DNA of 64,000 nt from JANQMX01 sp965247175 (lineage in GTDB: Bacteria; Pseudomonadota; Alphaproteobacteria; Kiloniellales; DSM-21159): assembly GCA_965247175.1 (NCBI GenBank), contig OZ252006.1, positions 4,836,001-4,900,000 of the forward strand, in the 5' to 3' direction. Below the pieces are notes generated by a model. It worked only from the letters and a program-made list of their open reading frames with translations. It was not told the DNA's origin and did not search any database. This document shows positions 32,530 to 40,149 of the stretch, one piece after another (the first letter of the stretch is position 1; each line of letters starts with the position of its first letter). The position numbers and the translations under genes are program-made.

Positions 32530-33120
32530 TCACCGCTTGAGAATTGCCGCTGAGACGGTGCGCTGTATGGTCTTCTCTGCTTGGCTTTCCTGCCAGCCGC
32601 AGTCGCGCACCAAGAGTGCCCAGAACTGCACGCTCGACGCAGCCCAAAGGTATTCGCTTGCGGTCTCGACACTCCAGCCTCGCGCCAAAGCACCATCGGT
32701 CTTTAGCGATTGAACCAAAACCCTGAGCCAAGAGCGCAACACCGCCATGCGGTCCTCCCAAGCGGCCGAGGCGTCCGGGTCTGTGTCGCGCAGGCGGATG
32801 AGCTCCTGAGCCACCGGGGCTATCCGGCGCACGAATGCGAACCACACGTCGAGGGAGGCTTCTAGGCGAGCTTCGGCGTCTGCAACGTTGAAGGAGGCAA
32901 AAAGGTCTTCCTCAATGGTGAAACGACGGTCCGCACGTTTTACCAGAGCCATCAGCATACCGCCGCGGGTGCCAAAATGGAGATACACCGCCTGGCGGCT
33001 CACGCCCGCGGCTTTGGCGATATCGGCCATTGAGACCTCTGCGCCTTGGCGCACGATCAGGTCCCAAGCGCTGTCGAGAATCTGATCCCGTGTCGGGCTT
33101 GGCTTGGTGTCACTTGACAC
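32530..33120 (-). CDS. TetR/AcrR-family transcriptional regulator
   Basis: A 196-residue TetR-type repressor. The helix-turn-helix lies near residues 28-55 (VSMADIAKAAGVSRQAVYLHFGTRGGM). The C-terminal ligand domain is mostly helical and divergent. The only upstream start is GTG at 33120, which lies inside a palindromic operator, and no ribosome-binding sequence precedes it; an in-frame TAG lies 18 nt before. Translation may therefore begin on a leaderless transcript. It is divergent from the small gene at 33171, its probable target, across 50 nt that hold two perfect inverted copies of a 17-nt element. Confidence 0.85.
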   Translation of the reverse strand: MSSDTKPSPTRDQILDSAWDLIVRQGAEVSMADIAKAAGVSRQAVYLHFGTRGGMLMALVKRADRRFTIEEDLFASFNVADAEARLEASLDVWFAFVRRIAPVAQELIRLRDTDPDASAAWEDRMAVLRSWLRVLVQSLKTDGALARGWSVETASEYLWAASSVQFWALLVRDCGWQESQAEKTIQRTVSAAILKR

Positions 33121-33156
33121 GTGTAAAGGCCGCTTCTACTTTACACGTGTCAAGTG
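33111..33156. promoter_or_regulatory. twin operator between tetR and its divergent target
   Basis: CACTTGACACGTGTAAA (33111-33127) and its exact reverse complement TTTACACGTGTCAAGTG (33140-33156) face each other with 12 nt between. Each has an ACACGTGT palindromic core. The first carries TTGACA which, with TACTTT 17 nt on, could form the promoter toward 33171. Its outer edge also contains the tetR start codon. The reverse strand offers the mirror TTGACA. This fits divergent, autoregulated promoters. Confidence 0.65.
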
Positions 33157-33170
33157 AATGGAGTTTCTGT

Positions 33171-33641
33171 ATGGACGTCAAGCAACGCATCTTTCAACTC
33201 ACCGAATGGTACGGCGACGGCAGCGACGGAGCCTGCCCAACACCGGCGCAGTGGCGCAAGGTTCTAGACCGTCCCGCCGACGGGCCCTTCAATCTGGTCA
33301 ACTTCTTTAAACTGCGCAAAGAGGCACACTATCCCTCCGGTGCCGCGGAGCAGGACGATCAATCCACGACACCAACTTCCGGAGAAGACGCCTTCAAGGC
33401 CTACTCGTCGGTCAGCATACCGGCTATGGCGCGGGTCGGCGGCAGCTTTGTCTTCGTCGGCCCCTATCAGGGGATGTTCCTGGGCGAAGAGGAGGATTGG
33501 GATCTGATCGCTATCGGCTCCTTTCCGGATAGTGAAACCTTGATCGATCTCTTTGCCGACCCCGACTATCGAGCCTGCTATCCCCATCGCACCGCGGCCT
33601 GCGCACGGCAGCGGGTCGTGCTTTGTATGGCTGCTAGCTAG
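33171..33641 (+). CDS. DUF1330-like small cytoplasmic protein
   Basis: A 156-residue protein with a GGAG box. It has no signal peptide. The second half (AFKAYSSVSIPAMARVGGSFVFVGPYQGMFLGEEEDWDLIAIGSFPDSETLIDLFADPDYRACYPHRTAAC) has the layout of a dimeric alpha-beta barrel, as in DUF1330 proteins: a strand, helix, WD-xxxxGSFPs motif and a YxxxxxHR segment. I do not recognise the first 50 residues, which include LVNFFKLRKEAHYP. The gene is divergent from tetR and probably repressed by it. The ligand might be a small toxic or aromatic compound; inference only. Confidence 0.7.
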   Translation: MDVKQRIFQLTEWYGDGSDGACPTPAQWRKVLDRPADGPFNLVNFFKLRKEAHYPSGAAEQDDQSTTPTSGEDAFKAYSSVSIPAMARVGGSFVFVGPYQGMFLGEEEDWDLIAIGSFPDSETLIDLFADPDYRACYPHRTAACARQRVVLCMAAS

Positions 33642-33740
33642 CGGCACAGCAGCCATTCCATCCGCTATCTGTCATTCCTCTGCTGCTTCACGCAAACTGG
33701 GCGGCGAATACAACAAATGCAGTGCCGATGGAGCTGGGTC

Positions 33741-34874
33741 ATGACAGATGCCCAATCTTCCGTGTCCACGTACGGCGGTACCCCGCTTCTCTCAGGAGCC
33801 GAGCCGCTTGTCATCGCCGAGGTGCGGGCCCGCGCGGTTGATGCGCCACTAACGCGCCCAATCACAACAGCTAGCGGGTCGCTGCCCTCGGCGCCCTTGA
33901 TCCTGATCGATGTGGAGACGGAGCAAGGAGTCACTGGCCGAGCTTATCTTTTCGGCTATACGCCAGTCACGCTCCGTCCGCTGGTTGCCATGATTCAGAA
34001 CCTGACAGAGCGGCTGCGCGGCCAGACTGTCGCCCCTGTGGCAAGGTATCGCGACTTTGAAAGCGCCTTTCGGCTGCTCGGTCGCCAGGGTGTGCTCGGC
34101 ATGGCGATCGCCGGTCTCGACATGGCGTTATGGGATGCTCTGGCGCGTGCGCAGGTACTTTCCGTCGCCCGCTTGTTGGGCGGCGAGGAGGCACCGCTCG
34201 TCGCCTATGACAGCTATGGCGTGGTCGATCCGCTGCGTGATGCAGGTGATCTCGAGCGCTCGCTGGCACAGGGCTTCACCGCCATCAAGATCAAGCTCGG
34301 CACTGGGGACCTGGCGCACGACCTTGCCGCCGTCGCCGGCGTAAGAGAGATCATCGGCGACAAGACCGCCCTGATGGTCGACTACAATCAGTCGCTGACG
34401 GTGCCGGAAGCGATCCGCCGCGCCGAGCGTCTCTCTGAATATGATGTCCTTTGGCTTGAAGAGCCGGTACCGGCCGAGGACCTGTCCGGGCATGCAACGG
34501 TGCGCGCCGCTGGTCCGCTCTCCGTGCAAACCGGAGAGAACTGGTGGTTCCCGCAGGATGCTGCCCGCGCCATCGCCGCAGGCGCCAGCGACTTTGCCAT
34601 GCCTGATATCATGAAGATCGGTGGTGTCACCGGCTGGCTGAGCGTTGCCGGACAGGCAGAGGGCGCTTCGCTGCCGGTATCCAGCCACATCTTCCCAGAG
34701 GCGAGCGCCCATGTCCTGGCCGTTACGCCCACCGCCCATTTCCTGGAATACCTCGATATCGCCAGCGCCGTGCTACGGGACCCGCCGTCTATCGAGAAGG
34801 GTGCACTCAAACCTCAAGGCCCTGGCTTTGGCATGGATTGGGACGAAACGGCGGTCGCCCGCTACACGGTGTAG
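33741..34874 (+). CDS. mandelate racemase (enolase superfamily)
   Basis: A 377-residue enolase-superfamily enzyme with every catalytic position of mandelate racemase. The residues are Lys183/Lys185 (AIKIK), Asp214/Asn216 (DYNQS), Glu240 (LEEP), Glu266 (TGEN), Asp289 (MPDIM), His316 (SSHIF) and Glu336 (LEYLD). The spacings between them (29, 26, 26, 23, 27, 20) equal those I recall for Pseudomonas putida MdlA (K166, D195, E221, E247, D270, H297, E317). It should interconvert enantiomers of an alpha-hydroxy acid, most likely mandelate. It has a GGAG box 9 nt before the ATG. No other mandelate pathway genes are adjacent. Confidence 0.85.
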   Translation: MTDAQSSVSTYGGTPLLSGAEPLVIAEVRARAVDAPLTRPITTASGSLPSAPLILIDVETEQGVTGRAYLFGYTPVTLRPLVAMIQNLTERLRGQTVAPVARYRDFESAFRLLGRQGVLGMAIAGLDMALWDALARAQVLSVARLLGGEEAPLVAYDSYGVVDPLRDAGDLERSLAQGFTAIKIKLGTGDLAHDLAAVAGVREIIGDKTALMVDYNQSLTVPEAIRRAERLSEYDVLWLEEPVPAEDLSGHATVRAAGPLSVQTGENWWFPQDAARAIAAGASDFAMPDIMKIGGVTGWLSVAGQAEGASLPVSSHIFPEASAHVLAVTPTAHFLEYLDIASAVLRDPPSIEKGALKPQGPGFGMDWDETAVARYTV

Positions 34875-34897
34875 GTCTGGAAGTAAGAGGCTTGCTT

Positions 34898-37057
34898 CTA
34901 CTCCACCGTCACGAAGTCGATGCCCGGCAGCTCGGCATGGGCCGCTTCCGAGTCGATGGCTGCAGTGACTTTGCGCCAAGCTTTGATGTCCTGGTGTGGC
35001 GCATTGGGTTCGAAGTCGTCGCTGGCGACCTTCTCCAGCAACGTCTGGCCCTTGTTTAAGAGATCGCCGGGACTGAGCTGAGCCTGCTCTTCACGGGCCG
35101 CCTCCGTCGCAGCGGAGAGGATATAGATCAGGGCACGCTCCCAGTCTGTCATAGCGACGGCGCCGCTTTCGGCCCAGGTGCGCAGCGTGGTCCAGTCGCG
35201 TGCCGCTGCGTCCAATTTGCTGTCCCGATCGATCTCGGGTTGCGCTAAGGCCGCTTCGTGCGCAAGGCGTGCGCGGATATAGCGGAAGACCGGCTCCCGT
35301 ACGCCGGCGCCCTCGGCGGTGTTGACGGCATGATCGAGCTTCTCCAGGGCAGCTTGCCTTATGCCCTGCATCTCTTGCCCGGTCGGCCGGCGGCGGAAGT
35401 AGCTGTCCCCCGGCCGCTGAGGGCGTTCGTAGATAGCGAAGGCCTCGATATAGGACTGCATGGCAGCGAGGAAGTCCGGTTGAACCGTCTCTGCCTTGTG
35501 CAGGCCTGCTGCTTCAGCCGCAATGCTAGCCCAATCGATCTTGAAGCCGACGAGCGTTGAGTGTGGCCCCGGCAAGCTTTCGCCAAGGGTGAACCAAAGC
35601 TCGTCCTTACCGGCGCCCCGGTCGGGGTCGGCCCGGGCAATGCTGCTCATCAGGCTGTAGGCCTTGCAGATGGTTCGGCCGAAGCTGCGTCGCTCGCCGT
35701 TCAGCGCACCATCGGAATGGTCGGCGAGCATTGCCAGAGCGTGCTCTGTGCCAAGTGTCTGCTGGTCGATCGCTTTGCTCAGCTTTGCTTCGGCCGTCGC
35801 AAAACGGGCGCGAGTCTCGGTCCATTTGCCGACAGTCTTGGTGAAGTGCGCGTCCTTGAAGAAGTCGTGCCGCTCCTTCAGCGCATCAGCGAGAAAATGG
35901 TTGGTCTGGACCATCCTGTCGGCTGGCGAGCTGGCCGCAACGCGCTGAATGTCATCACCCTTGCCGTCCTCGCTGCCGCTGAGCTCGATACGCAGTGCCT
36001 GACCCGACGGCGCGTGACTTACGAGAATAGTCCAGGCGGCGAAGTGCTTGCGGGCACGGGCGATGTCTACCGCCTCGTCCAGGTTGCGCGCTTCGCGCAG
36101 GATGCGTTGCTGAACATATGGGGCAAGGTCGAAGTCGCCGCTGCCATCGCCGACGGTGAAGTTGACCGTCGACATCTGATGCAGCGAAACCGCCAGGCCA
36201 GCTTCGTTCATGCCGCTTATGCCGCCGGGATAGATCAGCCCAGCCGTGCCGACGGCCGCATAGCGCTGCCAGGCCGAATTCGTTGGCGTTTCGTCGATCA
36301 GCGAAAGAACGGGATAGCGATTCCAGGCAAAGAACGCGCCGTCGAAATTGCGCGCATGCAGCCCCAAACCGTTCGTCGTCAGGCCAGGGGCAGCCCAAAA
36401 GCCGGTGCAGCCCATGCCGGCACGCCGCAGTCCGCTAGTACCGCGCGCTCCTTCCAGCCAGTCATCGAGCGCGTTTTCCTCTTGCAAGGCACTTTCAGCG
36501 TCGGGTCCGTAAGATCGGCCCCAGCGGTGCATCAGGCGCGCGCCAACTGCGTAGTTGCGCCAACGGCTATAGCGCTTGCTGCCGCTCCGGAAGGTGCGGA
36601 GATGGTCGAAGCCGGTGGCCACATTGCCGGTATCGATGGCCACGCAGGCATGGGCGACTGCCGTGCCGTCGAACAGGGCATTGTCCAGCCCGGCAAAGTA
36701 GCCGCGTTCCAGCGCTTCGACGCCGCGGCGGAACTCATCGCTCGTTGCGCGGAGCACATCGTTGCTTAGCCGATTGAAGAAGGAGCCCAGGATACGGTCG
36801 GCCAGCCCGGTCTTGAGGTCGCGGCTTGCGTCCACGTCGTGTGCGATCGTTGCCAGGATCTCCGGAAAGACACCGTCCTCGAGCTCTGCCGCAAGCAGCC
36901 GCCCATGGTCGTAGCAGAGATCGGCGAACCGGCCCCTCTGTGACAGCACGAAAAAGCGTTTGCCGTTGGCCTCCCAGACCTCAAGCCTGCTGTCGGCGCG
37001 GCAGTCATCTGGCACCGGCCGGTTCTCGACGTGGCGAAGGGCATGGCTGTCTGGCAT
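34898..37057 (-). CDS. C45-like (isopenicillin-N acyltransferase/AAT-type) Ntn hydrolase, extended
   Basis: A 719-residue protein. The first half resembles the C45 autoproteolytic acyltransferase/hydrolase group: an N-terminal segment up to RRAGMGCTGFWAAPGLTTNGL in which Cys217 follows Gly, then HARNFDGAFFAWN (the family NxD region) and IYPGGISGMNEAGLAVSL. If the family chemistry holds, cleavage before Cys217 would free the catalytic residue. After about residue 460 there is a roughly 250-residue helical region with repeated Ala/Glu blocks that is absent in the usual 350-residue members. No signal peptide is visible. Start is ATG 37057 (TTG 37075 is an alternative). Substrate unknown. Confidence 0.7.
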   Translation of the reverse strand: MPDSHALRHVENRPVPDDCRADSRLEVWEANGKRFFVLSQRGRFADLCYDHGRLLAAELEDGVFPEILATIAHDVDASRDLKTGLADRILGSFFNRLSNDVLRATSDEFRRGVEALERGYFAGLDNALFDGTAVAHACVAIDTGNVATGFDHLRTFRSGSKRYSRWRNYAVGARLMHRWGRSYGPDAESALQEENALDDWLEGARGTSGLRRAGMGCTGFWAAPGLTTNGLGLHARNFDGAFFAWNRYPVLSLIDETPTNSAWQRYAAVGTAGLIYPGGISGMNEAGLAVSLHQMSTVNFTVGDGSGDFDLAPYVQQRILREARNLDEAVDIARARKHFAAWTILVSHAPSGQALRIELSGSEDGKGDDIQRVAASSPADRMVQTNHFLADALKERHDFFKDAHFTKTVGKWTETRARFATAEAKLSKAIDQQTLGTEHALAMLADHSDGALNGERRSFGRTICKAYSLMSSIARADPDRGAGKDELWFTLGESLPGPHSTLVGFKIDWASIAAEAAGLHKAETVQPDFLAAMQSYIEAFAIYERPQRPGDSYFRRRPTGQEMQGIRQAALEKLDHAVNTAEGAGVREPVFRYIRARLAHEAALAQPEIDRDSKLDAAARDWTTLRTWAESGAVAMTDWERALIYILSAATEAAREEQAQLSPGDLLNKGQTLLEKVASDDFEPNAPHQDIKAWRKVTAAIDSEAAHAELPGIDFVTVE

Positions 37058-37236
37058 GGAGGGACTCGCGCGCAATGGAATTCCAGAAATGCGCTGTGAT
37101 AGCTGCCTCAGCCGCTGCCCGCTATGACCTACTTAACGGAGCACAGAAAGTTCACAGCATCTGGCTATCCATAGTTTGGCGCGAATGGCCAACCTGGCAT
37201 GCAACATGTTGTCTGTAGAGACCGGAGGAGGTGTCC

Positions 37237-37635
37237 ATGGAACCGCACGATCTGGCGCGCCGGCCAATTCATCTCGGTCTTGGCGCCACTGCGGAAGTCG
37301 AACCGGCGTTCACCAATGACATGGCTTGGTATGAAGCCTATTTGGCGCGTCATAGCAGCGACGGCGCTGAAGGCCGCTTGGTTTCGCTCTATACCTTTAG
37401 CGAGCCATGGGATGCCTGGGAGATGCACCCGCAGGGCAGCGAGGTCGTCGTCTGCATCCATGGGAGCCTGACATTGCATCAGGAGCACGGTGACGGCTCC
37501 AAGACGAGCGTCGCGCTGGCGCCCGGCCAGTTCGCCATCAACCCGCCTGGCACGTGGCATACGGCCGACGTCGAACGCGAAGCGACGGCGCTTTTCATTA
37601 CGGCAGGGTTAGGCACGCAGCACCGACCACGTTAG
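37237..37635 (+). CDS. cupin-fold protein
   Basis: A 132-residue single-domain cupin. It has a GGAGGAGG box 6 nt before the ATG; a GTG two codons earlier lies in the box region. Cupin motif 1 is seen in EMHPQGSEVVVCIHGSLTL and motif 2 in LAPGQFAINPPGTWHTAD. The metal ligands His (in EMHPQG) and the C-terminal His of motif 2 are present, but the canonical second His of motif 1 is replaced by a GSE form, so metal binding may be altered. It is divergent from the C45-like gene. Similar small cupins are often sensors or isomerases; role unknown. Confidence 0.82.
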   Translation: MEPHDLARRPIHLGLGATAEVEPAFTNDMAWYEAYLARHSSDGAEGRLVSLYTFSEPWDAWEMHPQGSEVVVCIHGSLTLHQEHGDGSKTSVALAPGQFAINPPGTWHTADVEREATALFITAGLGTQHRPR

Positions 37636-38223
37636 ACATACCGTTCCTGAGTGACGGGCGATGTTCGGCTTGCGGAGCGGGGAGTCTCCTGGTGCAAGAT
37701 CGCACGCCGGGATGCAGACAGGTTTGCACTACTAGCTCGCGAGAAATTCTTGTATCGACCTTAGAATTCAATAGTAACTAGGGTTAACAAACTAATTTTA
37801 TTGAAAATAGATACAAAAGATAAATGATTGTATTTGACTTATTGCAAGCTTCCGCGTAAAGTCTTCGCAGAATTCAGCGGTAGCAGTGCCGCCTAAAGAC
37901 TTCGAAGAGTTTCAGTCGGTGCAAGCAAACGTAGTTTATAGGTAGCAAGCGCAAGTCTTTCCTCGGGTGCTTTGAATTGGTGGCGTCGGAGCAGTCGCCT
38001 GGTCAGTGGCTCTCTCCAAGACGGCGCAAGTCTCGAACGGAAGCGGTGGTGACGCAAAGTCGCCGCCGCTTCTGCTTTTGGTGACGGTTTGCGATGAGCC
38101 GGCCTTGCCTTTCTCTTTGGAATCGGACGCTCCAGCTCCCAAGTCCTTGGCAGGCTTGCGGCGCGTCGGTCTTACCGAGGGCCAACTTGACCCTGGCAAC
38201 TGCGCCTCCTAATCAGTGGACTC
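37636..38223. other. 588-nt gene-free stretch with AT-rich core
   Basis: No convincing gene. The part from about 37740 to 37860 is strikingly AT-rich (ATTTTATTGAAAATAGAT and similar) in an otherwise GC-rich window. An inverted repeat AAGTCTT (37859-37865) with AAGACTT (37896-37902) and a further AAGTCTT near 37952 follow. Two overlapping frames (38006-38212 plus, 37936-38199 minus) have no family features, and the minus one is Lys/Ser-rich low complexity. It may be a promoter region with UP-like elements, an unannotated RNA or a scar of foreign DNA. Confidence 0.45.
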
Positions 38224-38499
38224 ATGTTTGGTTTCTCGTTCACTAAGCTCCTGGTTCTTGTCGCTGTCTTGGCGGCTGTCTGGTACGGATTCCGTCTCGT
38301 TGGGCGGCTCGACAAGCAGCGCAAGCAGGAAGGCCGGCTACAGCGGACGGCACCGCCCACGAAGTCCGCCGGTGCGGCGGCGCGAGAGCCTGTGAAGGCC
38401 GAGGCGAACTCGGAGGACATGGAGCCTTGTCGCGTTTGCGGTGCCTATGTGGCTGGGCATAGTGCGGCAAACTGTGGGCGAGCCAACTGTCCATACTGA
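38224..38499 (+). CDS. membrane-anchored small protein with C-terminal zinc-ribbon-like motif
   Basis: A 91-residue protein. The N-terminus is one TM segment (MFGFSFTKLLVLVAVLAAVWYGF), then a basic, Ala-rich linker and a C-terminal EDMEPCRVCGAYVAGHSAANCGRANCPY. Four Cys in a CxxC...C...C arrangement (PCRVC, NCGRANC) suggest a zinc knuckle on the cytoplasmic face. Alphaproteobacteria have similar uncharacterised proteins with PCxVCGxYV and CxRxxCPY endings. It begins just after the AT-rich gap and lies 38 nt before queF. Function not known. Confidence 0.7.
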   Translation: MFGFSFTKLLVLVAVLAAVWYGFRLVGRLDKQRKQEGRLQRTAPPTKSAGAAAREPVKAEANSEDMEPCRVCGAYVAGHSAANCGRANCPY

Positions 38500-38537
38500 T
38501 CGCTTGAAGTGTCCAATGCTGCGAGAGGGTGGCAGCG

Positions 38538-39005
38538 ATGACCAGCGAAACCCATGATCTTCGGCTGACTCATCTCGGCGCAGACAGTCCGTTGCCGGCA
38601 TCCCCGGAAGAAGCGATCCTGGATGCGGTACCCAACCCGCACCCGGGCACGCTCTACCTGGTGCGATTTACCTGCCCGGAATTCACGTCCATTTGCCCGG
38701 TGACCGGTCAACCGGACTTCGCCCACCTGGTGATCGATTTCGCGCCTGATGCGGCGCTCGTGGAAAGCAAGTCGCTCAAGCTCTTCCTCGGCTCCTTTCG
38801 TAATCACGGAGCCTTCCATGAGGACTGCACGATCGCTGTTGCGAAACGGGTGATCGATGCCATTGAACCGATCTGGCTGCGCATCGCCGGCTGCTGGTAT
38901 CCCCGGGGCGGCATCCCCATCGACGTCTTTTACCAGTCCGGCCCGCCACCCGATGGCCTGTGGCTGCCTGATATCGGCGTGGCACCCTACCGAGGCCGTG
39001 GCTGA
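38538..39005 (+). CDS. queF: NADPH-dependent 7-cyano-7-deazaguanine reductase (QueF)
   Basis: A 155-residue QueF of the single-domain (YkvM) type that reduces preQ0 to preQ1 in queuosine synthesis. The catalytic Cys lies in CPEFTSICPVTGQPDFAHL and the NADPH-site segment ESKSLKLFLGSFRNHGAFHED is intact. AGAGGG upstream favours ATG 38538 over GTG 38529. It is followed directly by queG on the same strand. Confidence 0.95.
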   Translation: MTSETHDLRLTHLGADSPLPASPEEAILDAVPNPHPGTLYLVRFTCPEFTSICPVTGQPDFAHLVIDFAPDAALVESKSLKLFLGSFRNHGAFHEDCTIAVAKRVIDAIEPIWLRIAGCWYPRGGIPIDVFYQSGPPPDGLWLPDIGVAPYRGRG

Positions 39006-39012
39006 TCCCGTC

Positions 39013-40149
39013 ATGCAAGAGGGCAAGGCCGACGTGCGGGCCCTCATCCGTGACAAGGCACTGGCGCTCGGCTTCGATGCCGCCGGTTTCGCCTCGGCGG
39101 AAACTAGGGAGGCCTTGAAGGATGGCCTGGTGCAGTTCCTTGCCGCCGGCCACCAGGGCGATATGGGCTGGCTGGCAAATACCGCCGAGCGACGTTCATC
39201 GCCCAAAGCGCTCTGGCCCGAGTGCCGAAGTGTCATCGCGCTCGGCCTGAACTATGGACCGGCGGGCGATCCGATGGCGCTGTTGGAGGAGCGAGATCGC
39301 GGCATCGTGTCCTGCTATGCCCAGGGTCGTGACTATCACGATGTGGTCAAGTCACGGCTTAAGGCCCTGGCGCGATGGTTGGTCGAGCAATTCGCCTGCG
39401 ACGTGAAGGTCTTCGTCGATACGGCTCCGGTGATGGAAAAGCCGTTGGCCCAAGCGGCTGGGCTCGGTTGGCAAGGCAAGCATACCAATCTGGTGTCGCG
39501 GGAACTCGGTTCCTGGCTGTTCCTGGGGGAGGTCTTCACCACATTGGAGCTGGCGGCCGGCCCGCCCGAGGTGGACCATTGCGGCTCTTGCCGTGCGTGC
39601 CTCGACGTTTGCCCGACTGCGGCCTTTCCCGCGCCTTACCGCCTCGATGCCCGGCGTTGCATCTCCTATCTCACGATCGAGCACAAGGGGCACATCGCGC
39701 GCGAATTCCGCCAGCCTATGGGCAATCGCATCTACGGCTGCGACGATTGCCTGGCTGTCTGCCCTTGGAACAAGTTCGCCGAGGCCTCGCAGGAGGCCGC
39801 CTTTCTGCCGCGGGCCGAATTGACCGCGCCGCGGCTCGCCGACCTTGCCGCACTCGACGATGCGGGCTTCCGCCAAGTGTTTTCCGGTAGCCCGATCAAG
39901 CGCATCGGGCGCGACCGCTTCGTTCGCAACGTCCTCATTGCCATCGGCAACAGTGGGGACGCCCGGCATGCCCTGCTGCTAGAGCGCTTGGTGGACGATG
40001 CCTCGCCGCTGGTCCGGGCCATGGCGGTTTGGGCCTTGGCGCAGCTTCTGCCATCTGAGCAGTTCGCTGCTTTGCGCAACGCCAATGAAGCGAGCGAGAC
40101 GGATCCCGAGGTCCGCTTCGAATGGGAAACGGCTGAGCCCTTGGGCTAA
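39013..40149 (+). CDS. queG: epoxyqueuosine reductase (QueG)
   Basis: A 378-residue cobalamin- and Fe-S-dependent enzyme that reduces epoxyqueuosine to queuosine in tRNA, the last step of the pathway. Two 4Fe-4S motifs are seen: CGSCRACLDVCPTAAF and CDDCLAVCPWNKF. The N-terminal part has ALGFDAAGFASAET and TAPVMEKPLAQAAGLGWQGKHTN, where the Asp acts in catalysis. A C-terminal HEAT-like segment (LLERLVDDASPLVRAMAVWALAQL) follows, normal for QueG. ATG 39013 is used; a GTG at 38998 inside the queF end is also possible. It is convergent with ppdK, with a 4-nt overlap. Confidence 0.95.
   Translation: MQEGKADVRALIRDKALALGFDAAGFASAETREALKDGLVQFLAAGHQGDMGWLANTAERRSSPKALWPECRSVIALGLNYGPAGDPMALLEERDRGIVSCYAQGRDYHDVVKSRLKALARWLVEQFACDVKVFVDTAPVMEKPLAQAAGLGWQGKHTNLVSRELGSWLFLGEVFTTLELAAGPPEVDHCGSCRACLDVCPTAAFPAPYRLDARRCISYLTIEHKGHIAREFRQPMGNRIYGCDDCLAVCPWNKFAEASQEAAFLPRAELTAPRLADLAALDDAGFRQVFSGSPIKRIGRDRFVRNVLIAIGNSGDARHALLLERLVDDASPLVRAMAVWALAQLLPSEQFAALRNANEASETDPEVRFEWETAEPLG

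Noticed and set aside
37936..38212. Two overlapping frames (68 residues plus, 87 residues minus) beside the AT-rich island
   Set aside because: Neither has a ribosome site or family features; the minus one is low-complexity. Kept as a gene-free stretch.
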